This document shows, piece after piece, positions 41,630 through 49,650 of a stretch of DNA of 64,000 bases. Position 1 is the stretch's first letter; each line of letters starts with the position of its first letter. The notes under the pieces are model-generated. The model saw only the letters and a program-made list of their open reading frames with translations, ran no database searches and was not told the origin of the DNA. Position numbers and translations under genes: made by a program. This stretch comes from an uncultured Alphaproteobacteria bacterium (GTDB lineage Bacteria > Pseudomonadota > Alphaproteobacteria > RF32 > CAG-239). The stretch is taken from contig CAKQKH010000001.1 in the NCBI GenBank assembly GCA_934248075.1, positions 62,001 to 126,000 of the forward strand, given 5' to 3'.

Positions 41630-43444
41630 TTATTTATCCCTCCACCATGTAAAAGGATCAAAACCAACCGGTGTGTCCATAATCTGGTGTTTTAACCCCT
41701 TATGATAAGCAACTCGATTGTGAGGAGAATACCACTGTGGAATAACATAATGTTCTTGCAGTAATACCCGATCCAAAGCTCTTATTGATGCCAGATAATC
41801 TTCTTGATTATCTGCAGATATGATTCGTTTTATAATATCATCAATCACTGAATTTTTAATTCCTGTAATATTGTACGAACCATGAACATCGGCAGATTGG
41901 CTTCCAAACATTTCTTTAAGTTCGTTTCCGGGAAGATTACTCATTCTAAAACCCAAAATAGCCATTTCGAAATCAAAGCTGTCCAAGCGGTTTTTGAAAA
42001 TATTGGTTTCCAAATTGCGAAACGTCATTTTTACGCCGATTTTCTTTAGGTTTTCAATAAAAGGCAGCATCACTCTGGTAAAAGCCGCGCCATTTGCTGA
42101 GTTGCTTAAAACCTCAATTTCCAGTGGCTTTCCTGTGTTTAAGTTAGTCATTTTGCAGTCAATAAAATCATATCCGGCCGATTGTAAAAGTTTCACGGCT
42201 TGACGCAAATTAGCTCTGGTTTGTAGATAATCTTTATGGCTTGGAACACTTGGGTTTTCCGTAAAAACTGCCTGTGGTAGTTGATCCTTAAATTTGTTTA
42301 GAATATCCAGCTCTTTTCCTTGCGGAAGTCCTTTTGCCGCCATTACGGTGTTAGCAAAATAACTGTCGATTCTCCGATATTGATTATAAAAAAGCTTGTC
42401 ATTAGCCCAATCAAAATTAAAAGCCAATCCGATAGCCTGCCGAACACGTCGATCGGCAAATTGCGGTAATCTGGTGTTAAATCCAAAAAATTGCAATGTT
42501 GCCGGTTGGTTATGGCGAATTTCTTCTTTGATAATCCGTCCTGATTTTACAATATCGTTATTGTAGCCACTAACCCAATTTTTGGCGATATATTCTTCTC
42601 GTATATCTATCTCTCCGGCAAACAAAGCTTGCAAAGTAACCGTGGTGTCCTGATAATAATCATACCTGACTTCAGCAAAATTAAAAAAGCATTTGCGTGA
42701 AGGTAAATTCTTACCCCAATAATTATTATTTTTCTTAAAAATCAAAAACTTACTTGGTGAAAACCGCTCTAATATATATGGTCCGCTTCCCAGTGGCGGC
42801 TGCAGCGACGGAGTTGAAAAATCCTTGTGTTCCCAGTCTTTGGCTGAAAATATCTTTAGTTGTGCCAATATCAACGGCAATTCTTTGTTGGTAGAGTTGG
42901 GGTTAAAATAAAAGCGCACATGATAGTCATTTATTTTTTCTATTTTTTTTATATCCGCGTAATAAATTTTATAAAATGGTGCGCCTTTTTTTATAATTGA
43001 ATCAAAACTAAAGACAATATCATCGGCCGTAATTTTTGAGCCATCACTAAATCTAGCTTTTTCATCAATTATAAAACCAATAAAAGAATGATCATCGGGG
43101 ATTTCAAATTCTTTGGCAATCAGCGGATAGACAGATGTTTCGTCGTCAGTTGGAATAACTCCCAAACTGTCAAGCGTTAGAGCGGCAACTTCCGGCGAAG
43201 CGATTCCCTTAAATATAAACGGATTAAAACTGTCAAAACCTCCATAAGCCGGCATTGTTATTTTGCCGCCTTGTGGAGCTTTAGGATTAACATACGCAAA
43301 ATGACTAAAGTCAGCTCCATATTTGGGGTTGTCATATATAGAAATAACCTTGCTTCGTCTGACTTCGGCGTGCGCGTTAATGCTTATTGCCAATAATGGA
43401 GCCAAAATTAGAGGCAGGAGCTTATTTTTTATAATTCTGTTCAT
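41630..43444 (-). CDS. yejA: Periplasmic peptide-binding protein YejA-like
   Basis: Solute-binding protein of the yej importer, 604 residues. The start is at 43444 (MNRIIKNKLLPLILAPLLA), giving a signal peptide ending near INAHA. The SBP-type 5 fold is clear (FSHFAYVNPKAPQGG, GSGPYILERF, RVRQAIGLAFNFDWAND). It overlaps the preceding gene's end by 23 bases. It precedes yejB in the same unit. Confidence 0.92.
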   Translation of the reverse strand: MNRIIKNKLLPLILAPLLAISINAHAEVRRSKVISIYDNPKYGADFSHFAYVNPKAPQGGKITMPAYGGFDSFNPFIFKGIASPEVAALTLDSLGVIPTDDETSVYPLIAKEFEIPDDHSFIGFIIDEKARFSDGSKITADDIVFSFDSIIKKGAPFYKIYYADIKKIEKINDYHVRFYFNPNSTNKELPLILAQLKIFSAKDWEHKDFSTPSLQPPLGSGPYILERFSPSKFLIFKKNNNYWGKNLPSRKCFFNFAEVRYDYYQDTTVTLQALFAGEIDIREEYIAKNWVSGYNNDIVKSGRIIKEEIRHNQPATLQFFGFNTRLPQFADRRVRQAIGLAFNFDWANDKLFYNQYRRIDSYFANTVMAAKGLPQGKELDILNKFKDQLPQAVFTENPSVPSHKDYLQTRANLRQAVKLLQSAGYDFIDCKMTNLNTGKPLEIEVLSNSANGAAFTRVMLPFIENLKKIGVKMTFRNLETNIFKNRLDSFDFEMAILGFRMSNLPGNELKEMFGSQSADVHGSYNITGIKNSVIDDIIKRIISADNQEDYLASIRALDRVLLQEHYVIPQWYSPHNRVAYHKGLKHQIMDTPVGFDPFTWWRDK

Positions 43445-44663
43445 CAGCCCAACTACCGAACGGGTATGCCAAACTATTTTCATCAATTTCTGATTCGGCG
43501 CTTTTTGGGGTATCAGATTCCAAAATTTGGCGATTCTCGGTCCATTCTTTTTTTAGATCGTCCAAAGTTTTTTGAGTATCCGTCATTTCGGTCTCAAACT
43601 TTGGCTCAAACCGCTCTTCTTTTTCTTTCGAAAAAGAAACCTGTGGGTTTGGCACATCGTTGATAATATCTTCTTCCGGAGATGTTGACAGACGCGGAGC
43701 TTCAGGTTCATCATCGCTAAAACTGCGTTCTAAGGCTATTGAAAAAGGGTCTCTTTCCGCCTCAGAAGCCTGAGAAATTTCTTCCGAGTGTTCTTTGCGA
43801 TTAAAAATATTAATTTTTTTCAGAAAAGACTGCCCGTGACCATCGTTTGTTTCTTCGTCTTTAGTCGCAATCGTTTCTTTTGCGGCGAGTTTTATTTCTG
43901 GTAAGGCCGATTCGGTGCCAGCCTCGCTGATTCTACTGCTAAATCCGCTTCCATGTTCGCGTCCATATTGAATTTCTGAAGCCACCGGAGCTAATATTGA
44001 ATAAACTTTTCCCATAACTCCTGTTTCAATCATGTCTAAAAACAATTTGTCCTTGTCATGATTCTCCAACATTTTGACCACAGCCTGATAGCGAGCGCAA
44101 AACTCCATGATTGTTCCACCTAAAACAATATCATATCCGGCCTTATCCAATACTCTTTTTTTGAAATTCGGTTGAGAATTGTTTACCTCGATAATCACCT
44201 TACCGAAAGACCATTTTCCGCCGTTTTGAACTTTTGCCCACAAACTTTCAATTTGCTCTGACGATGCTAATTTGCAGCCTTTAATAATTTCTGACAACAA
44301 TTCATTCATATCGGCAATCAAAAGGTCAAATTTGCTCAGAATAAAGCCATCATTGATATGTTGTTCGGTTTCTATCAAAACTCTGGCTAACAAATCTGAA
44401 TAATCCTGATTTTTTTTCATTTGCGCCATAAGTTTGCGCAGCTGCAAAGCGGTTGATTTGTTGTTGATATACTGGTTTATATAACCAAAAACCGCCCAAA
44501 ACAAAAAGATAGGCAAACAAACCAGCAGAGCGTACAACAAAATATTGACAATTCCGGCATCAAAAAAAGAAATTCCGGCCAGACTGTCGCTGATAAAGCG
44601 CACGGCATATATCAGCCAAAGCAAAGAAGAAAAAACGAGTGTAAAAAAAGCAAGTGCCAACAA
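43422..44663 (-). CDS. Membrane protein with cytoplasmic domain, unknown
   Basis: A 413-residue protein with two N-terminal membrane segments (about 1-22 and 35-62), a helical domain (about 70-235) and a long, charged, probably disordered C-terminus (about 240-413) rich in Glu and Ser. It has no recognised family. TTG at 44663 (or 44660) is the start, with GGGAG upstream. It ends inside yejA, so may be co-transcribed with it. Confidence 0.55.
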   Translation of the reverse strand: MLALAFFTLVFSSLLWLIYAVRFISDSLAGISFFDAGIVNILLYALLVCLPIFLFWAVFGYINQYINNKSTALQLRKLMAQMKKNQDYSDLLARVLIETEQHINDGFILSKFDLLIADMNELLSEIIKGCKLASSEQIESLWAKVQNGGKWSFGKVIIEVNNSQPNFKKRVLDKAGYDIVLGGTIMEFCARYQAVVKMLENHDKDKLFLDMIETGVMGKVYSILAPVASEIQYGREHGSGFSSRISEAGTESALPEIKLAAKETIATKDEETNDGHGQSFLKKINIFNRKEHSEEISQASEAERDPFSIALERSFSDDEPEAPRLSTSPEEDIINDVPNPQVSFSKEKEERFEPKFETEMTDTQKTLDDLKKEWTENRQILESDTPKSAESEIDENSLAYPFGSWADEQNYKK

Positions 44664-44827
44664 GGTTAAAACTCCCAGACGTTCTAATAATTAACTACTA
44701 TATTGGATAATCTTGATTTTTCCAACAAAAAACGCTTCTTATTGCACAAAAAGAAAAATAAGAGTCGAATTTTTTGAAAAAATATGTTATCTAATAACAG
44801 TTTTGTAAATGACAACAGAGAAGATTA

Positions 44828-45805
44828 ATGAGTACAAGTTCCGACACTTTAGTTTTAGATTTTGAAAAAAACATTTTTGAAATTGAATCTAAAATAGAAA
44901 GCCTTAAATATCTGGCAAAAGATGAAGATGTTGATATTTCTCAGGAAGTATTGCGTCTGCAAAACAAACTTGAAAAGCAAATGCGCCAGACTTATTCCAA
45001 CCTAACGCCATGGCAAAAGTCTCAGGTTGCTCGCCATCCGCAACGTCCGCACTGTTTGGAATATGTTCGTGGCCTGATAGAAGATTTTACTCCTCTTTGC
45101 GGTGACAGGGTCTTTGCCGATGATGAGGCTATGATTGGCGGTATTGGCCGTTTTAAGGGCATATCCGTTGTTGTTTTGGGGCAAGAAAAAGGCCATGATA
45201 TTGAATCTCGTATCAAATATAATTTTGGCATGGCCAAGCCTGAGGGGTATCGTAAAGCTCAAAGATTAATGAATTTGGCTGATAAATTTAATATGCCGGT
45301 TATAGCTTTTGTTGATACTTCCGGAGCTTTTCCGGGGGTTGAGGCAGAGGCCAGAGGACAAGCCGAAGCGATCGCTTCTACAATTCAAAAATGCTTGCAG
45401 ATTCATTCTCCAATGATTTCGGTTGTTATTGGTGAGGGCGGCTCAGGCGGAGCAATCGCGATAGCTACGGCAAATAGGGTTCTGATGCTGGAGCATTCCA
45501 TATATTCAGTTATTTCTCCCGAAGGTTGTGCCTCGATTCTGTGGCGTTCTGCCGACAAGGTTAAAGAAGCCACCGAAGCGCTCAAGTTAACGGCTCAGGA
45601 TCTGCGCAAGCTTGGAGTCATAGATGAAATAATTTCTGAGCCTTTAGGCGGCGCTCATCGCAATCCTCAGCAAACTGTCGAGCGGGTAGGGGATTGTATT
45701 TTGAAACATCTTAAAGAATTGATGTCGCAGAGTCGAGAAGAGATAAAAAAACGTCGTTCGGAAAAGTTCCTGCGTATGGGGAGACATTTTGCTGAATCTA
45801 AATAA
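44828..45805 (+). CDS. accA: Acetyl-CoA carboxylase carboxyltransferase, alpha subunit
   Basis: Carboxyltransferase alpha chain of the fatty-acid-starting enzyme, 325 residues. The N-terminal helical part (DFEKNIFEIESKIESL) and the crotonase-like domain (RPHCLEYV, AFVDTSGAFPGVEAEARGQ, GEGGSGGAIAIATANRVLMLEHSIYSVISPEGCASILWR) fit AccA. It pairs with accD (47809) two kilobases away. A late overlap with rmuC is seen. Confidence 0.95.
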   Translation: MSTSSDTLVLDFEKNIFEIESKIESLKYLAKDEDVDISQEVLRLQNKLEKQMRQTYSNLTPWQKSQVARHPQRPHCLEYVRGLIEDFTPLCGDRVFADDEAMIGGIGRFKGISVVVLGQEKGHDIESRIKYNFGMAKPEGYRKAQRLMNLADKFNMPVIAFVDTSGAFPGVEAEARGQAEAIASTIQKCLQIHSPMISVVIGEGGSGGAIAIATANRVLMLEHSIYSVISPEGCASILWRSADKVKEATEALKLTAQDLRKLGVIDEIISEPLGGAHRNPQQTVERVGDCILKHLKELMSQSREEIKKRRSEKFLRMGRHFAESK

Positions 45806-46937
45806 TATTTTGGGTCAATATACTAACTTATTGCTACTTTGCGGACTGTTATTGGTGCTTGTTGGCAATCTGTGGTTTTGGCTTGGTTCCAAAAAACAAA
45901 AGAACGATTCTCAGCTTTCAGACATTTTACTGCGCGGACAAGCCGAACTGGCCGGAAGGCTATCTCAGCTCGGGGAATATAATGCTCAGGAACAAAGCAA
46001 AATAACCGCCGCTATTAATGAGCAAAAGTTGGCTATGTTAAAAATCATGGATGAAAAATTGTTAGCCGTTACCAAAAGTGTAGGTGAGGGATTACAGCAA
46101 AATTCAGCCAAAACCAATGAAACTCTTACAGATTTGCGCGAGCGTTTGGCCAAAATAGATGTTGCGCAACAAAAAATATCATCTTTATCCGAGCAGGTTG
46201 TGTCTCTGCAAGAGGTGCTGTCTAACAAACAGGCGAGGGGAGCTTTCGGAGAAATACAGCTAAATGATTTGGTAACCTCGATTCTTCCGCCCAATGCATA
46301 TGAATTTCAGGTGGTGTTATCAAATACCAAACGGGCAGATTGTGTGCTGAAATTGCCAAATCCTCCGGGAACGATAGTTATAGACGCTAAATTTCCACTG
46401 GAGAGTTATCATGCTTTGCGTGTGGCAACCAATGAACGCGAGAAAACAGAGGCCGAACGCTTTTTTAGAGCTTCGGTACTCAAACACATTAAAGATATTT
46501 CTGAAAAATATATTATCCCCGGCGAAACTGCGGAATCAGCCTTGATGTTTTTGCCCAGCGAGGCTATATATGCTGAACTTCATGCCAATTTTACCGATGT
46601 TGTTGAGGTATCTTATCGTTCAAAGGTTTGGATTGTGTCGCCCACCACTCTTATGGCCACGCTCAACACGGTTAGAGCAGTGCTAAAAGATGCTAAAATG
46701 CGTGAACAGGCCGGTGTTATTCAAAAAGAGGTTGGAACACTTATTGAAGACATAGGCCGCCTAGATGGAAGAATAGAGAGCTTGTCCCGTCATTTTAAAC
46801 AAGCCAATGAAGATGTTGAGGGGATTCGTGTTTCTTCTGGTAAAATTGGCCGCCGGATTCAGCGGATAGAAAATATTGAGTTAGGCGAAAATACGGAGCA
46901 TCATTTGGCGGTGGCGCATCTGGCTAATGATGAATAA
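45789..46937 (+). CDS. rmuC: DNA recombination protein RmuC
   Basis: A nuclease-fold protein that limits DNA inversion, 382 residues. One N-terminal membrane segment (about 12-33), a coiled coil (about 40-145), then the RmuC domain with GAFGEIQLNDLV and the IDAKFPLESYHAL motif of the PD-(D/E)XK fold. Start TTG at 45789 has GGGGAGA just before it and overlaps accA. Confidence 0.92.
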   Translation: MLNLNNILGQYTNLLLLCGLLLVLVGNLWFWLGSKKQKNDSQLSDILLRGQAELAGRLSQLGEYNAQEQSKITAAINEQKLAMLKIMDEKLLAVTKSVGEGLQQNSAKTNETLTDLRERLAKIDVAQQKISSLSEQVVSLQEVLSNKQARGAFGEIQLNDLVTSILPPNAYEFQVVLSNTKRADCVLKLPNPPGTIVIDAKFPLESYHALRVATNEREKTEAERFFRASVLKHIKDISEKYIIPGETAESALMFLPSEAIYAELHANFTDVVEVSYRSKVWIVSPTTLMATLNTVRAVLKDAKMREQAGVIQKEVGTLIEDIGRLDGRIESLSRHFKQANEDVEGIRVSSGKIGRRIQRIENIELGENTEHHLAVAHLANDE

Positions 46938-47054
46938 TCGAAAGCTCGGGATAACTAACCATTTAAATATTGGCTTTTTTTTAATTTGAGATATTGATAT
47001 TTGAGATAAAAACAGGTAATCTGAACGAAATTAATTAATAAAGAGGAAAATAAA

Positions 47055-47333
47055 GTGACTAAGTCTGAATTGATTGAAAAAATTGCTGCAAAAAACCCCC
47101 ACCTTATGCTCAAAGATGTGGAAAAAATTGTTGCCGTTGTGTTTGATAAAATAACCAACTCTTTAGCCAAAGGCGATAGAGTTGAATTTCGTGGTTTTGG
47201 TGCTTTTTCTGTTCGCACACGTTCTCCGCGCATTGCCAAAAATCCTCGCACCGGTGAGCAGGTAAAGGTTGAAGAGCGCAATATTCCTCACTTCAAAACC
47301 GGCAAACAGCTGTTTGAGTTATTAAATAAATAA
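47055..47333 (+). CDS. ihfB: Integration host factor beta subunit
   Basis: HU/IHF family DNA-bending protein, 92 residues. MTKSELIEKIAAKNPHL and RGFGAFSVRTRSPRIAKNPRTG, including the DNA-intercalating Pro region, fit IHF-beta. The start is GTG with AGAGGAAA upstream. It lies before lapA, as in many proteobacteria. Confidence 0.92.
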   Translation: MTKSELIEKIAAKNPHLMLKDVEKIVAVVFDKITNSLAKGDRVEFRGFGAFSVRTRSPRIAKNPRTGEQVKVEERNIPHFKTGKQLFELLNK

Positions 47334-47372
47334 AACAGTTTTGTTTTTTTAATTGCAAAAGGAGCTATGCTC

Positions 47373-47780
47373 ATGGGTTTTATAAAAATGCTTATAGGTT
47401 TGCCGTTGGCGGCAGTGATAGTGGTCTTTGCTTTTGTTAACAATGATCTGGTAAACTTCAGCCTATGGCCTTTTTATATAGAAATTACTGTTTCTCTCAG
47501 TGTGGCAATAGTTTTTCTGATTTTGGTCGGGTTTATTATCGGCTGGTTCTTTACATGGTTGTCTTATGCGCCAATACGCAAAGCCTTGCGCCAGCAGAAA
47601 AAACAAAACAAAAAGCTCAATAAAGAACAACAAAAATTAGCCAAAGAAATGGAAGATTTGCACGTAAATTTGGCCTCTCTCAAAGAATTGGAGGCCCAAA
47701 TGCCGAAACCGTCTATTTCTGATAAGGTTAAAGGGTTGTTCCGCCCGAAATCAACAACAGCTGATAAGGCTGACAACTAA
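47373..47780 (+). CDS. LapA domain membrane protein
   Basis: A 135-residue protein of the lipopolysaccharide assembly protein A (DUF1049) family. Two membrane segments (about 1-22 and 35-60) flank the NNDLVNFSLWPF loop, and a C-terminal coiled coil follows. It assists LPS assembly or LpxC control in relatives. AAGGAG at 47359-47364 sits two bases from the ATG at 47367 but eight from the ATG at 47373, so 47373 is chosen. It follows ihfB, as in E. coli. Confidence 0.8.
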   Translation: MGFIKMLIGLPLAAVIVVFAFVNNDLVNFSLWPFYIEITVSLSVAIVFLILVGFIIGWFFTWLSYAPIRKALRQQKKQNKKLNKEQQKLAKEMEDLHVNLASLKELEAQMPKPSISDKVKGLFRPKSTTADKADN

Positions 47781-47808
47781 TTTTTTTTCAATAACTAAGG
47801 TAAAGATA

Positions 47809-48693
47809 ATGAATTGGTTATCCGATTTTGTACGCCCTAAAATCAAAAAAATTACCACCAAGGAAATTGCTGATAATTTATGGACCAAGTGTCCTCAATG
47901 TGGGCAAATGCTTTATACTAAAGAGCTGGAAAAAAACGACTATGTTTGCTCTTCTTGCGATCATCACCTGCGGTTGCCGATCCTAAAAAGGTTTGCCATG
48001 CTTTTTGATAATGGGGAGTATAAATTGATCACTCTTCCCAAACTCAAAGAAGATCCCCTTAATTTTAGAGATTCTAAAAAATATACCGACAGATTGCGGG
48101 CTTATCGCAAAGCGACCGGCGCTGATGATGCGATTCGGGTTGCTCAGGGAGAAATTGGCGGCGTAACCTGTATTGTTGCAGCGTTGGATTTTAATTTTAT
48201 GGGCGGTTCGATGGGAACAGTTGTTGGCGAGGGAATTGTCAAGGCCGCAGATATTGCCATTCGCGGTAATTATCCGCTCATTACCATTACAGCGTCTGGC
48301 GGCGCTCGCATGCAGGAGGGGATTCTTTCTCTTATGCAAATGGCCAGAACCACCGCTGCGGTTAATATGGTAAAGGAAAAAGGCCTTCCTTTCATATCTG
48401 TTTTAACAGATCCTACCACTGGTGGCGTGTCAGCTTCTTTTGCCATGCTTGGAGATATCCATATTGCAGAAAAAGGCTGCGTAATCGGTTTTGCCGGAGC
48501 CAGAGTAATTGAACAAACGATTCGCGAAAAACTGCCCGAAGGTTTTCAGCGAGCCGAATATCTTAAAGAACACGGTATGGTTGATATTGTTGTTCATCGT
48601 CGCGATATGAGAGATACATTAATCCGGGTCATAAGTATTTTGACTCATCAAAAACCACAAATTGATACTCTGGCGATTGAAAATAAAGCTTAA
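47809..48693 (+). CDS. accD: Acetyl-CoA carboxylase carboxyltransferase, beta subunit
   Basis: Partner of AccA, 294 residues. The N-terminal zinc ribbon C-x2-C-x15-C-x2-C (KCPQCGQ to CSSCDHHL) precedes the carboxyltransferase domain (DFNFMGGSMGTVVGEGIVKA, ASGGARMQEGILSLMQMA and GFAGARVIEQTIREKLPEGFQRAEYL). It ends in a bidirectional terminator facing recR. Confidence 0.96.
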   Translation: MNWLSDFVRPKIKKITTKEIADNLWTKCPQCGQMLYTKELEKNDYVCSSCDHHLRLPILKRFAMLFDNGEYKLITLPKLKEDPLNFRDSKKYTDRLRAYRKATGADDAIRVAQGEIGGVTCIVAALDFNFMGGSMGTVVGEGIVKAADIAIRGNYPLITITASGGARMQEGILSLMQMARTTAAVNMVKEKGLPFISVLTDPTTGGVSASFAMLGDIHIAEKGCVIGFAGARVIEQTIREKLPEGFQRAEYLKEHGMVDIVVHRRDMRDTLIRVISILTHQKPQIDTLAIENKA

Positions 48694-48698
48694 ATCGA

Positions 48699-48724
48699 AA
48701 AGGCCGCGGAAAGCGGCCTTTTTT
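48699..48724. terminator. Bidirectional terminator between accD and recR
   Basis: AAAGGCCGC, loop GGAAA, GCGGCC, then T6; on the minus strand the stem is followed by TTTT. It is shared with recR. Confidence 0.85.
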
Positions 48725-49313
48725 ATAGGGTCTTGCGAGAATTAAGAGCTAACTGCAAAGTTCCTTCGTCCATATAATCAAGTTCGGCGCCCATGGGAAT
48801 GCCTTGCGCTAAGGTGGTAATTTTTACACCAGAGTCTTTGAGTCTGGAGGAAAGATAGTGTGATGTTATCTGTCCATCTACGGTTGCCGGCAGTGCTAAA
48901 ATAAGTTCTTGCACATCGTCTGCAACAATTCTCTGCATTAAAGATTCAATATTTAAGTCTTCGGGAACAATTCCTTCCAAAGCAGAAAGCACGCCTCCCA
49001 ACACATGATATTTTCCTCTAAATTGCGACACTCTCTCCATTGCCCACAAATCAGCAACATCTTGCACAACGCATATAACTTTACTATCGCGCGACGATGA
49101 ACAAATCGAGCAAGGCGACGTTGTGTCATAATTGCCGCAAATCTCGCAAGTTTTGATGTTCTCAGCCACATTTTGCAACGATTCGATTAGTGGCAAAAGA
49201 GCGGTTTCGCGTTTTTTTAGCAGCTGCAAAACAATTCTTCTTGCTGATCTAGTGCCTAACGTCGGCAACTTTGCAACTTGCTTAATAAGCTTTTCTATTT
49301 CTGTTCCAGCCAT
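48723..49313 (-). CDS. recR: Recombination mediator RecR
   Basis: RecFOR pathway protein, 196 residues. It has an N-terminal HhH (LPTLGTRSARRIVLQLL), a Cys4 zinc finger (CEICGNYDTTSPCSIC), and a TOPRIM domain starting VICVVQDVADLWAMER. The neighbours ybaB and dnaX form the conserved dnaX-ybaB-recR unit. Confidence 0.95.
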   Translation of the reverse strand: MAGTEIEKLIKQVAKLPTLGTRSARRIVLQLLKKRETALLPLIESLQNVAENIKTCEICGNYDTTSPCSICSSSRDSKVICVVQDVADLWAMERVSQFRGKYHVLGGVLSALEGIVPEDLNIESLMQRIVADDVQELILALPATVDGQITSHYLSSRLKDSGVKITTLAQGIPMGAELDYMDEGTLQLALNSRKTL

Positions 49314-49327
49314 AAGATATCTTCTCG

Positions 49328-49648
49328 CTAAAATGGGAGTTTTAGTCCGCCGAGATTCATTCCGCCAGTCATAGCATTCATACTGTCTTGCATTTTGGCA
49401 TCAATTTTACTTTTAGCATCATTATAAGCCGCCACAATCAAATCCTCTAAAACCTCCGCATCTTCAGGATCAATCAGATTTTTATCAAGAGCAATTTTTT
49501 TCATCTCAAATTTGCCGTTAAGCGTGATTTTAACCATTCCGCCGCCGGAAGATCCTTCAACTTCTTCCTGAGCCAGTTTAGCTTGCTCTTCTTCCATTTT
49601 TTTCTGCATCATTTGTGCTTGTTTCATAATCCCTTGAATATTCATCAT
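49328..49648 (-). CDS. YbaB/EbfC nucleoid-associated protein
   Basis: A 106-residue DNA-binding protein. MMNIQGIMKQAQMMQKKMEEEQAKL, the Gly-rich SSGGGMVKITLNGKFEMKKI and the C-terminal AAYNDAKSKIDAKMQDSM... fit YbaB. The start is one of the two ATGs at 49648/49645, and the stop of dnaX lies just two bases upstream. It is between dnaX and recR, as usual. Confidence 0.94.
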   Translation of the reverse strand: MMNIQGIMKQAQMMQKKMEEEQAKLAQEEVEGSSGGGMVKITLNGKFEMKKIALDKNLIDPEDAEVLEDLIVAAYNDAKSKIDAKMQDSMNAMTGGMNLGGLKLPF

Positions 49649-49650
49649 GG

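Noticed and set aside
46938..47054. Terminator-like CCATTTAAATATTGG plus T-run after rmuC
   Set aside because: The stem is only about three GC-poor pairs; the repeated TTGAGATA nearby looks like AT-rich chance.
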